The notes under the pieces: generated by a model | Told to the model about the DNA's origin: nothing | The model's database searches: none | The model's input: only the letters and a program-made list of their open reading frames with translations | Part shown: in pieces, positions 45,785-58,660 of the stretch | Layout: each line of letters starts with the position of its first letter | Position numbering within the stretch: the stretch's first letter is position 1 | Source of the DNA: Pseudomonas sp. UYIF39 | GTDB lineage: Bacteria > Pseudomonadota > Gammaproteobacteria > Pseudomonadales > Pseudomonadaceae | Reading direction: 5' to 3' | Assembly (NCBI RefSeq): GCF_029963765.1 | Contig: NZ_JALBYU010000009.1 | Span: 62,001 to 126,000 of the forward strand | Length of the DNA stretch: 64,000 bases | Translations under genes and position numbers: made by a program

Positions 45785-46687
45785 CTATGGCTTCAACGGT
45801 TCAACCTTACGCGTCAACAACTCCACAAACGCCTTGGCCATCGGCGACTTCTGATCCTTGCGCTGCACCAGCCACACCGCCGACACCGCCTCCGGATCGA
45901 GCAGAGGCCGATAGACCACCCCTTCGATGCGCATCCGCTGATAAGACGCCGGCAACACGGATACACCCAGCCCCGCCGCCACTAGACCAATGATCGTCAT
46001 CGCCTCGCCCGCCTCCTGAGCGAAGTGCGGACTGAAACCGGCATCCCGCGCCAGGCTGAGCAATTGTGCGTACAGACCACTGCCATAGCTGCGTGGGAAA
46101 AATACGAAGGGTTCGAGGGCCAGGGCTGACAGAAACAAGCCTTCCTCACTATCGGTCACCAATGGATGCTTGGAGCTGAGCACCGCCACCAGCGGCTCAC
46201 GCATCAGCTCCACCACGCTGAGCGAATCAGGCAACCCAAGTGGCCGCATGATTCCGACTTCAATCGACTCATCCACCAACGCATCGGCGACCTGGGTGCT
46301 GCTCATCTCCCGCAGGCTCAGGTGCACCGCCGGGAATCTCTGGCGAAACGAAAAAATCGCCTGAGGGATGGTCGAGTTAAACGGAGCTGACGAGGTGAAG
46401 CCAATCTTCAGTTCGCCCAACTCACCCAGCTGCGCCCGCCGTGCAACATCCGCCGCCTTGTCGACCTGTGCCAGCACCAACCGCGCCTCTTTCAGAAACA
46501 GCCGGCCGGCTTCACTGAGCTCGACCCGACGATTGGTCCGCTCGAACAACCGCGCACCCACCTCCTGCTCCAGCGCCTGAATCTGCTGGCTCAGTGGCGG
46601 TTGCGAGATGCCCAGCACCTGGGCGGCGCGGCCGAAGTGCAGTTCTTCGGCAACAGCAATGAAGTAGCGCAGGTGACGCAATTCCAT
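45785..46687 (-). CDS. LysR-family transcriptional regulator
   Basis: A 300-residue LysR regulator. The winged helix-turn-helix is at residues 1-60 (MELRHLRYFIAVAEELHFGR, AAQVLGISQPPLSQQIQALE), followed by a linker helix and a type 2 periplasmic-binding-like effector domain. It is divergent from an MFS transporter, the usual sign that it controls that gene; the effector is unknown. A TAGGT-N6-ACCTA palindrome lies 12 bases upstream of its start codon. Confidence 0.93.
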   Translation of the reverse strand: MELRHLRYFIAVAEELHFGRAAQVLGISQPPLSQQIQALEQEVGARLFERTNRRVELSEAGRLFLKEARLVLAQVDKAADVARRAQLGELGELKIGFTSSAPFNSTIPQAIFSFRQRFPAVHLSLREMSSTQVADALVDESIEVGIMRPLGLPDSLSVVELMREPLVAVLSSKHPLVTDSEEGLFLSALALEPFVFFPRSYGSGLYAQLLSLARDAGFSPHFAQEAGEAMTIIGLVAAGLGVSVLPASYQRMRIEGVVYRPLLDPEAVSAVWLVQRKDQKSPMAKAFVELLTRKVEPLKP

Positions 46688-46698
46688 GAATACTCCAT

Positions 46699-46726
46699 TA
46701 GGTCGTTAAACCTATCAAACAGGTCG
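46699..46726. promoter_or_regulatory. Candidate LysR binding sites in the divergent region
   Basis: TAGGT (46699-46703) and ACCTA (46710-46714) form an inverted repeat. AGGTCG occurs at 46700 and again at 46721, 21 bases apart, i.e. two helical turns on one DNA face. The position between lysR (start 46687) and the transporter suits autoregulation plus activation. Confidence 0.4.
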
Positions 46727-46805
46727 AACAATATATTGGATTGAATCATTAGGCAGCTATATGCTTTTTTCATCGCCTGACCGGCTGCGTCCTCCGAGGT
46801 CCGAA

Positions 46806-48080
46806 GTGAAAACTGCTGTCGCTCCACTTGCCCATGAAGTTCCGCCCACAGCGGTGGACGATGTTGTCGCCGAATTGAAGGAGATCTACATCGAGAAAGG
46901 CACGCCGTTGTTCATGCGCACGGTGTTGGCACTGTTCGCCGGCGGCTTCGCAACCTTCGCTCTGCTCTATTGCGTGCAGCCGATGATGCCGCTGCTGTCC
47001 CATGAGTACTCTATCAACGCCGCCCAGAGCAGCCTGATCCTCTCGGTCGCCACCGGCATGCTCGCCATTGGTCTGCTAATCACCGGCCCGATCTCTGATC
47101 GCGTCGGGCGCAAACCGGTGATGGTCGCCGCGCTGTTTGCCGCCGCGCTCTGCACAATCGCCAGTTCCATGATGCCGAGCTGGCACGGCGTGTTGGTGAT
47201 GCGCGCGTTGATAGGCTTGTCGTTGAGCGGCTTGGCGGCGGTCGCCATGACGTATTTGAGCGAAGAGATCCACCCGCAGCACATCGGCCTAGCCATGGGT
47301 TTGTACATCGCCGGCAACGCGATTGGCGGGATGTGCGGTCGCTTGATCACTGGCGTGTTGATCGATTTCGTCAGTTGGCACACGGCAATGCTGGTGATCG
47401 GTGGCCTCGCGCTGATCGCCGCGACGGTGTTCTGGAAAATCCTCCCCGAGTCGCGCAACTTCCGCGCCCGCTCGTTACACCCGCGCAGCTTGATTGACGG
47501 CTTCACCATGCACTTTCGCGACGCCGGCCTGCCGTTGTTGTTCCTTGAAGCCTTTGTGCTGATGGGCGCGTTTGTCACGCTGTTCAACTACATCGGCTAT
47601 CGCCTGCTGGCCGCGCCTTACAACATGGACCAGGCGTTTGTCGGGTTGCTGTCGGTGGTGTACCTGTCGGGGATTTACAGCTCCGCGAAGATTGGCTCGC
47701 TGGCCGACAAACTGGGCCGGCGCAAGGTGTTATGGGCAACCATCGTGCTGATGATCGCCGGACTCGCCCTGACCATGCTCACGCCGCTGCCACTGGTGAT
47801 CATTGGTATGTTGATCTTCACTTTCGGCTTCTTCGGCGCCCATTCGGTGGCGAGTAGCTGGATTGGCCGCCGCGCCATTAAGGCCAAGGGGCAGGCGTCG
47901 TCGCTGTACCTGTTCAGCTATTACGCCGGGTCGAGCATCGCCGGGACGGCGGGCGGGGTGTTCTGGCACATGGGTGGATGGAACGGGATCGGGTCGTTTA
48001 TTGGCGGGTTGCTGGTGATTGCGCTGCTGGTGGCGTTGAAACTGGCGAAGTTGCCACCCCTGGCCGGTGTGAAGGCCTGA
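46806..48080 (+). CDS. MFS transporter, YnfM-like
   Basis: A 424-residue major facilitator with 12 membrane segments and the MFS motif A GPISDRVGRKPVM between TM2 and TM3, repeated as GSLADKLGRRKVL in the second half. MTYLSEEIHPQHIGLAMGLY and GNAIGGMCGRLITG fit the YnfM/arabinose-exporter-like drug:H+ group. The GTG at 46806 is chosen since GAGG lies 7 bases upstream; an ATG at 46761 adds 15 residues without a comparable site. Probably an exporter controlled by the divergent LysR protein. Substrate unknown. Confidence 0.9.
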   Translation: MKTAVAPLAHEVPPTAVDDVVAELKEIYIEKGTPLFMRTVLALFAGGFATFALLYCVQPMMPLLSHEYSINAAQSSLILSVATGMLAIGLLITGPISDRVGRKPVMVAALFAAALCTIASSMMPSWHGVLVMRALIGLSLSGLAAVAMTYLSEEIHPQHIGLAMGLYIAGNAIGGMCGRLITGVLIDFVSWHTAMLVIGGLALIAATVFWKILPESRNFRARSLHPRSLIDGFTMHFRDAGLPLLFLEAFVLMGAFVTLFNYIGYRLLAAPYNMDQAFVGLLSVVYLSGIYSSAKIGSLADKLGRRKVLWATIVLMIAGLALTMLTPLPLVIIGMLIFTFGFFGAHSVASSWIGRRAIKAKGQASSLYLFSYYAGSSIAGTAGGVFWHMGGWNGIGSFIGGLLVIALLVALKLAKLPPLAGVKA

Positions 48081-48100
48081 ATTCGTCCCACCACAAACAA

Positions 48101-48207
48101 CTGTGGGAGCGAGCTTGCTCGCGATGAGGGCTTCACATTCAACATTTTTGTTGACTGATCTGCCGCCATCGTCGGAACGCCGCCCGGAGCAAGCTCGCTC
48201 CCACATT
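48101..48207. repeat. REP doublet
   Basis: CTGTGGGAGCGAGCTTGCTC at 48101-48120 and its inverse ending at about 48206 flank about 60 bases. Left head and right arm (from GTCGGAACGCCGCCC) are the same as in the doublet at 4181-4287, only the middle differs. Lies between convergent MFS and hemE genes. Confidence 0.9.
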
Positions 48208-48236
48208 AAAGCCGGGTGTCTGTTAACCCGTCACGA

Positions 48237-49304
48237 TCACTCGTGATACTGCGCCGACAGTTCATGCACCGCGCGCAGGAAGGCGCCGGCGTGTTCCGGG
48301 TCGACTTCAGGGGTGATGCCATGGCCGAGGTTGAACACGTGGCCGCTGCCCTTGCCGTAGCTGGCGAGGATGCGGCCGACTTCGGTGCGGATGGCTTCTG
48401 GCTTGGCGTAGAGCACGGTCGGGTCCATGTTGCCTTGCAGGGCGACTTTGTTGCCGACGCGGTCGCGGGCGTTGCCGATGTCGCAGGTCCAGTCCAGGCC
48501 CAACGCGTCAGCGCCGGCGTCGGCGATGCTTTCCAGCCACAGGCCGCCGCCCTTGGTGAACAGGATGACCGGCACTTTGCGGCCTTCGTGTTCGCGGATC
48601 AGGCCGCTGACGATTTTGCGCATGTAGGCCAGGGAGAATTCCTGGTACGCCGCCGCCGAGAGGTTGCCGCCCCAGCTATCGAAGATCTGCACCGCTTGCG
48701 CGCCGGCCATGATCTGGCCGTTGAGGTAGCTGGTGACCGACTGAGCCAGCTTGTCCAGCAACAAGTGCAGGGCTTGCGGGTTGTCGTAGAGCATGGTTTT
48801 GGTCTTGCGGTAGTCTTTCGACGAGCCGCCTTCGACCATGTAGGTGGCCAGGGTCCATGGGCTGCCGGAGAAACCGATCAGCGGCACGCGGCCGTTCAGT
48901 TCGCGGCGGATGGTGCTGACCGCGTCCATGACGTAGCCGAGGTCTTTGTGCGGATCAGGGATCGGCAGGGCTTCGATGTCGGCCAGGGTGCTGACGACTT
49001 TCTTGAAGCGCGGACCTTCACCGGTTTCGAAGTACAGGCCTTGGCCCATGGCGTCCGGGATGGTCAGGATGTCGGAGAACAGGATCGCCGCGTCCAGTTG
49101 TGGGTAACGGTCGAGCGGCTGCATCGTGACTTCGCAAGCGAACTCCGGGTTCATGCACAGGCTCATGAAGTCGCCGGCCTTGGCACGGCTGGCACGGTAT
49201 TCCGGCAGGTAGCGACCGGCCTGACGCATCATCCAGACAGGCGTGACGTCTACGGGTTGCTTGAGCAGGGCGCGAAGGAAACGGTCGTTCTTCAGGGCAG
49301 TCAT
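48237..49304 (-). CDS. hemE: Uroporphyrinogen decarboxylase
   Basis: A 355-residue HemE, the normal length. It decarboxylates the four acetate groups of uroporphyrinogen III to coproporphyrinogen III in haem synthesis. The signature [16 protein letters not shown] near the N-terminus carries the substrate-binding Arg residues, [12 protein letters not shown] follows with its essential Asp, and [20 protein letters not shown] is also present. Located downstream of gltD on the same strand but separated by a 250-base gap containing a REP doublet, so it probably has its own promoter. Confidence 0.97.
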   Translation of the reverse strand: MTALKNDRFLRALLKQPVDVTPVWMMRQAGRYLPEYRASRAKAGDFMSLCMNPEFACEVTMQPLDRYPQLDAAILFSDILTIPDAMGQGLYFETGEGPRFKKVVSTLADIEALPIPDPHKDLGYVMDAVSTIRRELNGRVPLIGFSGSPWTLATYMVEGGSSKDYRKTKTMLYDNPQALHLLLDKLAQSVTSYLNGQIMAGAQAVQIFDSWGGNLSAAAYQEFSLAYMRKIVSGLIREHEGRKVPVILFTKGGGLWLESIADAGADALGLDWTCDIGNARDRVGNKVALQGNMDPTVLYAKPEAIRTEVGRILASYGKGSGHVFNLGHGITPEVDPEHAGAFLRAVHELSAQYHE

Positions 49305-49433
49305 GTCGGCATCCGGAAAAAAAGTGCGGGCATTTTCTCAGAGCGCGACGCAAAAGGCACGGTTGCAGGTCAGCCTTTTGTCTATCGGGTCAATTTGTCG
49401 CGGTGGAACACTGTTTTTGCAACACCACAAACC

Positions 49434-49527
49434 AGTGTGGGAGCGGGCTTGCTCGCGATGAGGCCATAACATCCAACATCTAAGTTGACTGTTACACCGC
49501 TATCGCGAGCAAGCTCGCTCCCACATT
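49434..49527. repeat. REP doublet
   Basis: GTGTGGGAGCGGGCTTGCTC at about 49435 is answered by an inverse unit (GAGCAAGCTCGCTCCCACA) ending at 49525. The left and right heads differ at one position (GGGC versus GAGC). Lies between gltD end and hemE start. Confidence 0.88.
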
Positions 49528-49554
49528 TGATCCCATTTCAGGTCAGGATCGGGT

Positions 49555-51006
<1,452 letters not shown>

Positions 51007-54000
51007 TCACTGCGGATTGGCACGGGTGCTGGAAAGCAACGATTTCAGATTGGCAGCCTTGGGCTTGACCAACCAGAAACGACGCAGATAGTCATCGAGG
51101 TTTTCAGCGAGGTTACGACCCCACTCGCTGTCGGTTTCCTCGACGTATTCGTTCAGCACGCGTTGCAGGTGGCTGCGATAGGCTTCCATCGCCTCACCGC
51201 TGATCCGCTGGATTTCCACCAGTTCGTGGTTGACCCGGTCAACGAAGCTGTTGTCCTGGTCGAGCACGTAGGCGAAACCGCCGGTCATGCCTGAGCCGAA
51301 GTTGTAACCGGTCTTGCCCAGCACGCAGACGAAACCACCGGTCATGTACTCGCAGCAGTGATCGCCCGTGCCTTCCACAACCGTGTGGGCACCGGAGTTA
51401 CGCACGGCAAAACGCTCGCCCGCGGTGCCGGCGGCAAACAACTTGCCGCCCGTGGCGCCGTACAGGCAGGTGTTGCCGATGATGGCACTGTCCTGAGTCT
51501 TGTAGACGCTGCCCTTCGGCGGAACGATAACCAGCTTGCCGCCGGTCATACCCTTACCGACGTAGTCGTTGGCGTCGCCTTCCAGGTACATGTTCAGGCC
51601 GCCAGCGTTCCACACACCGAAGCTCTGACCGGCAGTCCCTTTGAAGCGGAAGGTGATCGGCGCGTTCGCCATGCCTTGGTTGCCGTGCTTGCGAGCGATT
51701 TCACCGGAGATCCGCGCGCCGATCGAACGGTCGCAGTTGCAGATATCCAGGGCGAAATCGGCGCCGCTCATGTCGTTGATGGCTGAAGTGGCCAGGTCGA
51801 CCATTTTCTCGGCCAGCAGGCCTTTGTCGAACGGTGGGTTGCGCTCGACCTGGCAGAACTGAGGCTTGTCCGCCGGGATGTGATCGCTGCCCAGCAATGG
51901 CGTCAGGTCCAAGTGTTGCTGCTTGGCAGTCTGGCCTTCGAGGATGTCCAGCAGATCGGTACGACCAATCAGCTCTTCGAGGGAGCGCACGCCCAGCTTG
52001 GCCAGCCACTCACGGGTTTCTTCGGCGACGTAGGTGAAGAAATTCACCACCATGTCGACGGTCCCGATGTAGTGATCCTTGCGCAGCTTCTCGTTCTGAG
52101 TCGCGACGCCGGTGGCGCAGTTGTTCAGGTGGCAGATACGCAGGTACTTGCAGCCCAGCGCGATCATTGGCGCGGTGCCGAAGCCGAAGCTTTCAGCGCC
52201 AAGGATGGCCGCCTTGATCACGTCGAGGCCGGTTTTCAGGCCGCCGTCGGTTTGTACCCGCACTTTGCCGCGCAGGTCGTTACCACGAAGGGTCTGGTGG
52301 GTTTCGGCCAGGCCGAGTTCCCACGGCGCGCCCGCGTATTTGATCGAGGTCAGCGGCGATGCACCGGTGCCGCCGTCGTAACCGGAGATGGTGATCAAGT
52401 CCGCGTAGGCCTTGGCCACACCGGCAGCGATGGTGCCGACGCCCGCTTCTGCAACCAGCTTCACCGAGACCAGGGCCTTCGGGTTGACTTGTTTCAGGTC
52501 GAAAATCAGCTGCGACAAGTCTTCGATCGAATAGATGTCGTGGTGCGGCGGCGGCGAAATCAGGGTCACGCCCGGCACTGCGTAACGCAGCTTGGCGATC
52601 AGACCGTTGACCTTGCCACCTGGCAGCTGACCACCTTCGCCGGGCTTGGCGCCCTGAGCGACTTTGATCTGCAGCACTTCAGCGTTGACCAGGTATTCCG
52701 GGGTCACACCGAAACGGCCAGTCGCAACCTGTTTGATTTTCGAGCTCTTGATGGTGCCGTAACGCGCCGGGTCTTCGCCGCCTTCGCCGGAGTTGGAACG
52801 CGCACCGAGGCGGTTCATGGCTTCGGCCAGGGCTTCGTGAGCTTCCGGCGACAGTGCGCCCAACGAGATACCGGCGGAGTCGAAGCGCTTGAGCACCGAT
52901 TCCAGCGGTTCGATCTCGCTGATGTCCAGCGGCGTGTCCAGGGTTTTGACCTTGAACATGTCGCGAATCATCGACACCGGACGGTTATCCACCAGCGCCG
53001 TGTATTCCTTGAACTTGCTGTAGTCGCCCTGCTGCACAGCGGCTTGCAGGGTGCTGACCACGTCCGGGTTGTAGGCGTGATATTCGCCGCCGTGGACGAA
53101 TTTCAGCAAACCACCTTGCTGGATCGGCTTGCGCGGGCTCCAGGCTTCGGCGGCCAGGGCTTTCTGCTCGGCTTCGATGTCGACGAAACGCGCGCCCTTG
53201 ATGCGGCTTGGCACGCCACGGAAGCTCAGGTCGCAGACTTCTTCAGACAGGCCAATGGCTTCAAACAACTGCGCACCACGGTAAGACGTGATGGTCGAGA
53301 TACCCATCTTCGACAGGATCTTCAGCAGACCTTTGGTGATGCCTTTGCGGTAGTTCTTGAACACTTCGTAGAGGTCGCCCAGGACTTCACCGGTGCGGAT
53401 CAGGTCGCCCAGCACTTCGTACGCCAGGAACGGATAGACCGCCGAGGCGCCGAAACCGATCAACACTGCAAAGTGGTGCGGGTCGCGAGCGGTGGCGGTT
53501 TCCACGAGGATGTTGGAGTCGCAACGCAGGCCTTTCTCGGTCAAACGGTGGTGCACCGCGCCGGTGGCCAGGGAAGCGTGGATCGGCAACTTGCCCGGGG
53601 CAATGTGACGGTCACTCAGCACGACCTGGGTACGACCGGAGCGCACGGCTTCTTCAGCCTGATCGGCGACGTTGCGGATGGCCGCTTCGAGGCCGACGCT
53701 TTCGTCGTAGTTGAGGTCGATGATCGCGCGCTCGAAGCCCGGACGATCGAGGTTCATCAGCGAGCGCCACTTGGCCGGGGAAATGACCGGCGAGCTGAGG
53801 ATCACGCGCGAGGCGTGTTCCGGCGACTCCTGGAAGATGTTGCGCTCGGCACCGAGGCAGATCTCCAGCGACATGACGATGGCTTCACGCAGCGGGTCGA
53901 TCGGCGGGTTGGTAACCTGCGCGAACTGCTGGCGGAAATAGTCGTACGGCGTGCGCACGCGCTGGGACAGCACGGCCATCGGCGTATCGTCGCCCATCGA

Positions 54001-55452
54001 GCCGACGGCTTCGTACCCTTGCTCGCCGAGCGGACGCAGCACCTGATCACGTTCTTCGAAAGTGACCTGGTACATCTTCATGTACTGCTTGAGCTGATCG
54101 ACGTCGTAGAACGCCGAACCGTGGTCGTTGTCTTCCATGGTCGCCTGAATGCGCAGGGCATTCTTGCGCAGCCATTGCTTGTACGGATGACGCGACTTCA
54201 AGCGGTTGTCGATGGCATCGGTGTCGAGGATCTGACCGGTTTCGGTGTCCACGGCAAAGATCTGACCCGGGCCAACGCGGCCCTTGGCGATCACGTCTTC
54301 AGGCTGGTAGTTCCAGACACCGATTTCCGAGGCCAGGGTAATAAAGCCGTTTTTAGTGGTGACCCAACGCGCTGGACGCAGACCGTTACGGTCGAGCAGG
54401 CACACCGCGTAGCGACCGTCGGTCATTACCACGCCGGCCGGGCCGTCCCACGGTTCCATGTGCATCGAGTTGTATTCGTAGAACGCACGCAGGTCCGGGT
54501 CCATGGTTTCGACGTTCTGCCACGCAGGCGGAATGATCATCCGCACGCCACGGAACAGGTCGATACCACCGGTGACCATCAGCTCAAGCATGTTGTCCAT
54601 GCTGGAGGAGTCGGAACCGACACGGTTGACCAGCGGGCCGAGCTCTTCCAGGTCCATCAAATCGTTGGTGAACTTGGTGCGACGGGCCACGGCCCAGTTG
54701 CGGTTGCCGGTGATGGTGTTGATTTCGCCGTTGTGGGCGAGGAAGCGGAACGGCTGAGCCAGCGGCCATTTCGGCAGGGTGTTGGTCGAGAAGCGCTGGT
54801 GGAACACGCAAATCGAGGTTTGCAGGCGCTGATCGCTGAGGTCTGGATAGAAGGCGGTCAAATCCGCCGGCATCATCAGGCCTTTATAAATGATGGTCTT
54901 GTGCGAAAAGCTGCAGACGTAGTGATCGGCGTCGGCGGCGTTGGCCACGGACGAGCGACGACGGGAGGTGAACAGCTTGACGGCCATGTCCTGATCGCTC
55001 AGGCCATCACCGGCGATGAACACTTGTTCGATCTGCGGCAGGCGCTCAAGGGCCAGGCGGCCAAGGACGCTGGTGTCGATCGGCACTTTGCGCCAGCCGA
55101 CCAGTTGCAGACCAGCGGCCAGGATCTCGCGGTTCATGTTTTCGCGAGCGGCTTCGGCTTTGACCGGGTCCTGGTTGAAGAAAACCATGCCCACCGCATA
55201 TTGCTTGGGCAGCTCGACGCCGAAGGTTTCCTGGGCGATGGCTCGCAGGAACACATCCGGCTTTTGAATCAGCAGACCGCAACCGTCACCGGTCTTGCCG
55301 TCGGCGTTGATCCCACCGCGGTGGGTCATGCAGGTCAGGGCCTCAATGGCCGTTTGCAAAAGGGTATGACTGGGCTCGCCCTGCATATGGGCTATCAGGC
55401 CGAAACCGCAGTTATCCTTGAATTCATCTGGTTGGTACAGACCTGCTTTCAT
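51007..55452 (-). CDS. gltB: Glutamate synthase (NADPH) large subunit
   Basis: A 1481-residue GltB. The short propeptide is followed by Cys in [15 protein letters not shown], the amidotransferase nucleophile after processing. The central and FMN-binding synthase domains include [20 protein letters not shown] and [15 protein letters not shown]; the 3Fe-4S cysteines are in [21 protein letters not shown] beta-helix domain ends the protein ([20 protein letters not shown]). Either GTG 55458 or ATG 55452 could start it; ATG gives the usual length. It transfers glutamine amide nitrogen to 2-oxoglutarate. A candidate promoter lies about 180 bases upstream. Confidence 0.97.
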   Translation of the reverse strand: MKAGLYQPDEFKDNCGFGLIAHMQGEPSHTLLQTAIEALTCMTHRGGINADGKTGDGCGLLIQKPDVFLRAIAQETFGVELPKQYAVGMVFFNQDPVKAEAARENMNREILAAGLQLVGWRKVPIDTSVLGRLALERLPQIEQVFIAGDGLSDQDMAVKLFTSRRRSSVANAADADHYVCSFSHKTIIYKGLMMPADLTAFYPDLSDQRLQTSICVFHQRFSTNTLPKWPLAQPFRFLAHNGEINTITGNRNWAVARRTKFTNDLMDLEELGPLVNRVGSDSSSMDNMLELMVTGGIDLFRGVRMIIPPAWQNVETMDPDLRAFYEYNSMHMEPWDGPAGVVMTDGRYAVCLLDRNGLRPARWVTTKNGFITLASEIGVWNYQPEDVIAKGRVGPGQIFAVDTETGQILDTDAIDNRLKSRHPYKQWLRKNALRIQATMEDNDHGSAFYDVDQLKQYMKMYQVTFEERDQVLRPLGEQGYEAVGSMGDDTPMAVLSQRVRTPYDYFRQQFAQVTNPPIDPLREAIVMSLEICLGAERNIFQESPEHASRVILSSPVISPAKWRSLMNLDRPGFERAIIDLNYDESVGLEAAIRNVADQAEEAVRSGRTQVVLSDRHIAPGKLPIHASLATGAVHHRLTEKGLRCDSNILVETATARDPHHFAVLIGFGASAVYPFLAYEVLGDLIRTGEVLGDLYEVFKNYRKGITKGLLKILSKMGISTITSYRGAQLFEAIGLSEEVCDLSFRGVPSRIKGARFVDIEAEQKALAAEAWSPRKPIQQGGLLKFVHGGEYHAYNPDVVSTLQAAVQQGDYSKFKEYTALVDNRPVSMIRDMFKVKTLDTPLDISEIEPLESVLKRFDSAGISLGALSPEAHEALAEAMNRLGARSNSGEGGEDPARYGTIKSSKIKQVATGRFGVTPEYLVNAEVLQIKVAQGAKPGEGGQLPGGKVNGLIAKLRYAVPGVTLISPPPHHDIYSIEDLSQLIFDLKQVNPKALVSVKLVAEAGVGTIAAGVAKAYADLITISGYDGGTGASPLTSIKYAGAPWELGLAETHQTLRGNDLRGKVRVQTDGGLKTGLDVIKAAILGAESFGFGTAPMIALGCKYLRICHLNNCATGVATQNEKLRKDHYIGTVDMVVNFFTYVAEETREWLAKLGVRSLEELIGRTDLLDILEGQTAKQQHLDLTPLLGSDHIPADKPQFCQVERNPPFDKGLLAEKMVDLATSAINDMSGADFALDICNCDRSIGARISGEIARKHGNQGMANAPITFRFKGTAGQSFGVWNAGGLNMYLEGDANDYVGKGMTGGKLVIVPPKGSVYKTQDSAIIGNTCLYGATGGKLFAAGTAGERFAVRNSGAHTVVEGTGDHCCEYMTGGFVCVLGKTGYNFGSGMTGGFAYVLDQDNSFVDRVNHELVEIQRISGEAMEAYRSHLQRVLNEYVEETDSEWGRNLAENLDDYLRRFWLVKPKAANLKSLLSSTRANPQ

Positions 55453-55802
55453 AGACACTTTCTCACCAGGCTGCCTCTTGTCGAGGCAAATTTCTTTTCA
55501 ATTCAACCACTTGCCATCCACGCCGAACGTACGCCAGCTTTGCGGGGGCAAAAGGGAGGTCATTGTACACACCGACACAGAGGCTCACAAATTTGACGAC
55601 GAAATGTCGCAAATCTATGTCGCATTTGTGAAAGGTTTAAAGCGATCTGCTGTGCTAGTCAAAACTTTTTTAATTTTGACTGCAACGACTCAAAGACTAC
55701 TGTGACGCAGACACCACAAGGCACGCGGCCTGTAGAGGCGGCATGCACTTGTAGAAATTTTGAGGTGCCGGGAGAGGCGGCCTGGGTAAGGCCGCCGAAT
55801 CT
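55453..55802. other. damX-gltB intergenic region
   Basis: About 350 bases without a gene. It holds the candidate gltB promoter (55634-55662), an exact inverted repeat AGTCAAAA-N9-TTTTGACT at 55657-55681, and two direct copies of ATGTCGCA at 55604 and 55617 within the predicted leader. The rest shows nothing clear. Confidence 0.5.
55634..55662 (-). promoter_or_regulatory. Candidate gltB promoter
   Basis: Minus-strand TTGACT (55662-55657) and TAAACC (55639-55634) are 17 bases apart. Transcription would start near 55627 with a leader of about 175 bases. The -35 element is one arm of the AGTCAAAA inverted repeat, which could be a regulator site. Confidence 0.4.
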
Positions 55803-57398
55803 TCAGCGAGCTGTTGCCAGTTCCTGTTGGACGCTGGCGACAGAGCGAGGCCAAGGTTTACCAGCCTGAACCTTCGCTGGCAAGGCCTTGATGGCGGTAA
55901 CGGCTGCATCGCGGTTGGCGAAGCTACCGTAAGTGATGACGTAAAGTGGCTTGCCGTTGAGGACTTTCTTGAAATAACGGTACTCGCCGCCCTGCTCCTT
56001 GACGAAGGATTGCGCGGCCGCTTCGGAGCTGGTGCCGAGGATCTGCACCACGTAGTTACCCGGCGCTTGCCCTGCGTACCACGTGCCGCCTGCGGCCTTG
56101 GCCACGGTGGCTGGTTTCTCGGCAGGTTTGGCAGCAGCAGCGACGGCGGGCTTGGCTGGCGCCGGAGTCGGCTTCACGGCAGGCGCAACCGGGGCTGGCT
56201 TGGCAGTCGCGACCTGAGTCGGTGCAGGCACAGGCTTGGCGGCTGGCGTCGGCGCAGGACCGGCCGACATACCTGCTGGAGGCGCGGTGGTGGTCACGGT
56301 CGGCGGCGTAGCGCTCGAACCTTCGACCGGCACGCCGTCATCGCCTTCGGTGATGCCACCGGCGGCTTCGGCCAGCGGACCGCGCATGACCGGCTGCGAG
56401 TTGCCGACCAGCGGCAATGGCATCGGCTGCGAGTTACCGGCGAATTCGACGGCAGGCGCGCCGCCGCTGTTTGGTTGTGGCGTGCCCTGGCCGAGCGGCA
56501 GTTGCGCCTGTTCGTTGGCAGGTGCGCCAGTGGTCGGTGCTTTGCTGCGACCCGGCATCAACCAGGCGGCGGCTACCGCGACCACGACAACGGCGGAAAT
56601 CGCCAATACGTGTTTCTTCGGCATGTTGAACCCCATACTTGGACGCTTCACCGCTGAGCGGCTGGCAATCATGGCTTCGATCATTGCATCGCGGGCAACC
56701 TGGTTGATGGTGCCAGGCCAACCGTCGGAGCTTTCGTGAATATCAGAGATCTGATTCGCGGTGAAAAGTTCGATACCCCGGCCGGCGCCTTCGAGACGCT
56801 GGTCCAGATATTCGCGGGTTTCTTCTTCGGTGTAAGGCTGCAATTCGATGACGTGGAAACGCTCTTCCTCGAGGCTCAGCGCCTCCAGCTGAGCAATCAG
56901 CGAAGACTCGCCGAACAGGAACACATGCGGGCGACCTTCAGGTGCACCGGCGGCCAGGGCCAGCAAGGCCTCCAGCGCGGATTCGTCGAGCTGCTCGGCG
57001 TCATCCACCAGCAAATAGACTTCCTGCCCCGTCAACGCAAGTTGCACCACTTGAGCCAGAATCGCGCCGATCTCGGGCTGGGCGACGTTCAGCGCCTGAG
57101 CCACCTGACGCAGCACGCCGGCCGCATCACCGGCACCACGGGCGGAAACCACCACGCTCTGCACAGACTGCTTGTTGGTGCTGGCCACCAGGGCTTGACG
57201 CAACAGCGTCTTGCCACTGCCCTGCGGGCCGGTGACGACCAGCAGCAACTGACTGTAGCGTGCCAGGTGATGCAGCTGTCCCAGCACCGGTTTGCGCTGG
57301 GCCGGGAAGAATTTGAAGCCAGGCACCCGTGGAGAAAAAGGGTCATGACTCAACTGGTAATGGCCGAGGAAAGCCTCGTCGGCGTGCAAACTAGTCAT
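55803..57398 (-). CDS. damX: DamX-like AAA ATPase and SPOR-domain cell-division protein
   Basis: A 531-residue protein. Residues 1-250 are an ExeA/AAA-type ATPase with Walker A VVTGPQGSGKTLLRQAL and Walker B EVYLLVDDAEQLD. A single membrane segment (about 267-285, VLAISAVVVVAVAAAWLM) is followed by a long Pro/Ala/Thr linker and a C-terminal SPOR domain (YVVQILGTSSEAAAQSFVKE) that binds denuded septal peptidoglycan. The position between aroB and gltB is conserved in pseudomonads. The fusion of ATPase and SPOR parts is longer than E. coli DamX. It begins 10 bases after the aroB stop. Confidence 0.88.
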   Translation of the reverse strand: MTSLHADEAFLGHYQLSHDPFSPRVPGFKFFPAQRKPVLGQLHHLARYSQLLLVVTGPQGSGKTLLRQALVASTNKQSVQSVVVSARGAGDAAGVLRQVAQALNVAQPEIGAILAQVVQLALTGQEVYLLVDDAEQLDESALEALLALAAGAPEGRPHVFLFGESSLIAQLEALSLEEERFHVIELQPYTEEETREYLDQRLEGAGRGIELFTANQISDIHESSDGWPGTINQVARDAMIEAMIASRSAVKRPSMGFNMPKKHVLAISAVVVVAVAAAWLMPGRSKAPTTGAPANEQAQLPLGQGTPQPNSGGAPAVEFAGNSQPMPLPLVGNSQPVMRGPLAEAAGGITEGDDGVPVEGSSATPPTVTTTAPPAGMSAGPAPTPAAKPVPAPTQVATAKPAPVAPAVKPTPAPAKPAVAAAAKPAEKPATVAKAAGGTWYAGQAPGNYVVQILGTSSEAAAQSFVKEQGGEYRYFKKVLNGKPLYVITYGSFANRDAAVTAIKALPAKVQAGKPWPRSVASVQQELATAR

Positions 57399-57408
57399 TG
57401 GGATCTTA

Positions 57409-58509
57409 TTAACCTTTAAGCTGAGCCAGAGCGCGGTAATCCGCTCCCAGCGTGGCCTGTAAAACCTCTTTCGGATAATCGTCGGTCACCACCGCTTCGC
57501 CCATGTGGCGCAGCAGCACCAGGCGCAAACGACCGTCGATCACTTTCTTGTCAATTGCCATGTGTTCGAGAAAATCGGCTTCAGTCATCTCTTCAGGCGG
57601 GATAACCGGCAGGCCGGCACGCTGGAACAGACGAATGCCTCGATCGCGCTCTTGCTCGCTGATCCAGCCCAGGCGCGTGGACATTTCCAAGGCCATTACG
57701 GTGCCAGCAGCGACCGCCTCACCATGTAGCCAGACACCATAGCCCATGTGGGTTTCGATGGCATGGCCGAAGGTGTGACCCAGGTTGAGCGTGGCGCGAA
57801 CACCGGTCTCCCGTTCGTCGGCACCGACCACCGCAGCCTTGGCCGCGCAAGAGCGCTCGATGGCGTAAGTCAGGGCGACCTGATCCAGAGCGCGCAGGCG
57901 ATCGACGTTTTCTTCAAGCCAGGTCAGGAACGGTTCGTCGCAGATCAGTCCGTATTTGATGACTTCAGCAAGCCCGGCGGACAGTTCGCGGGCCGGCAGG
58001 GTATTGAGGGTAGCGGTATCAATCACCACCACATTCGGCTGATAGAAAGCGCCGACCATGTTCTTGCCCAGCGGATGGTTGATCCCGGTCTTGCCGCCCA
58101 CCGAAGAGTCGACTTGCGACAGCAGCGTGGTCGGGACCTGGATGAAATCGACACCACGCTGGTAGCAGGCGGCAGCAAAACCGGCCATGTCACCAATCAC
58201 ACCACCACCGAGAGCGATGACCGTGGTACGGCGGTCGTGCCGCGCGGTCAGCAGACCGTCGAAAATCAGTTGCAGGGTTTCCCAGGTCTTGAACGCTTCG
58301 CCGTCCGGCAGCACCACGGAAACCACCGAGAACTGTGCGAGGCTGCGGGTCAGACGCTCGAGATAGAGCGGCGCAACGGTCTCATTGGAGATGATCGCCA
58401 CTTGCCGTCCGCGGATATGCGGGGCCAGCAGCTCAGGCTGATCCAACAAACCTTCGCCAATATGAATCGGGTAGCTGCGCTCGCCTAGATCGACCTTGAG
58501 TGTCTGCAT
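57409..58509 (-). CDS. aroB: 3-dehydroquinate synthase
   Basis: A 366-residue AroB, second enzyme of the shikimate pathway, turning DAHP into 3-dehydroquinate with NAD and a metal ion. Seen: [20 protein letters not shown], the nucleotide site [60 protein letters not shown], and the metal-binding Glu/His residues around AEVIKYGLI and [11 protein letters not shown]. It shares an operon-like strand with aroK, 151 bases upstream. Confidence 0.97.
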   Translation of the reverse strand: MQTLKVDLGERSYPIHIGEGLLDQPELLAPHIRGRQVAIISNETVAPLYLERLTRSLAQFSVVSVVLPDGEAFKTWETLQLIFDGLLTARHDRRTTVIALGGGVIGDMAGFAAACYQRGVDFIQVPTTLLSQVDSSVGGKTGINHPLGKNMVGAFYQPNVVVIDTATLNTLPARELSAGLAEVIKYGLICDEPFLTWLEENVDRLRALDQVALTYAIERSCAAKAAVVGADERETGVRATLNLGHTFGHAIETHMGYGVWLHGEAVAAGTVMALEMSTRLGWISEQERDRGIRLFQRAGLPVIPPEEMTEADFLEHMAIDKKVIDGRLRLVLLRHMGEAVVTDDYPKEVLQATLGADYRALAQLKG

Positions 58510-58660
58510 GTGTCCCCACAGTGAAGATGGAATCAGGCGTCCTGCCTTGAGTTAACGAATGTCCACGGCGTCTGCTGGTGTGACGCCGTTCGGTAGCCAT
58601 CCGCCACAACCTTGAGCGGCCATGACAGGACGCCGAGGATAGCGCATTTCGCGCTGAGCT

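Noticed and set aside
51880..55596. Very long plus-strand open frame (over 1200 codons) opposite gltB
   Set aside because: It is the antisense shadow of a highly conserved GC-rich gene; the protein is rich in H, R, Q, V and G with no domain, and gltB itself is unmistakable.
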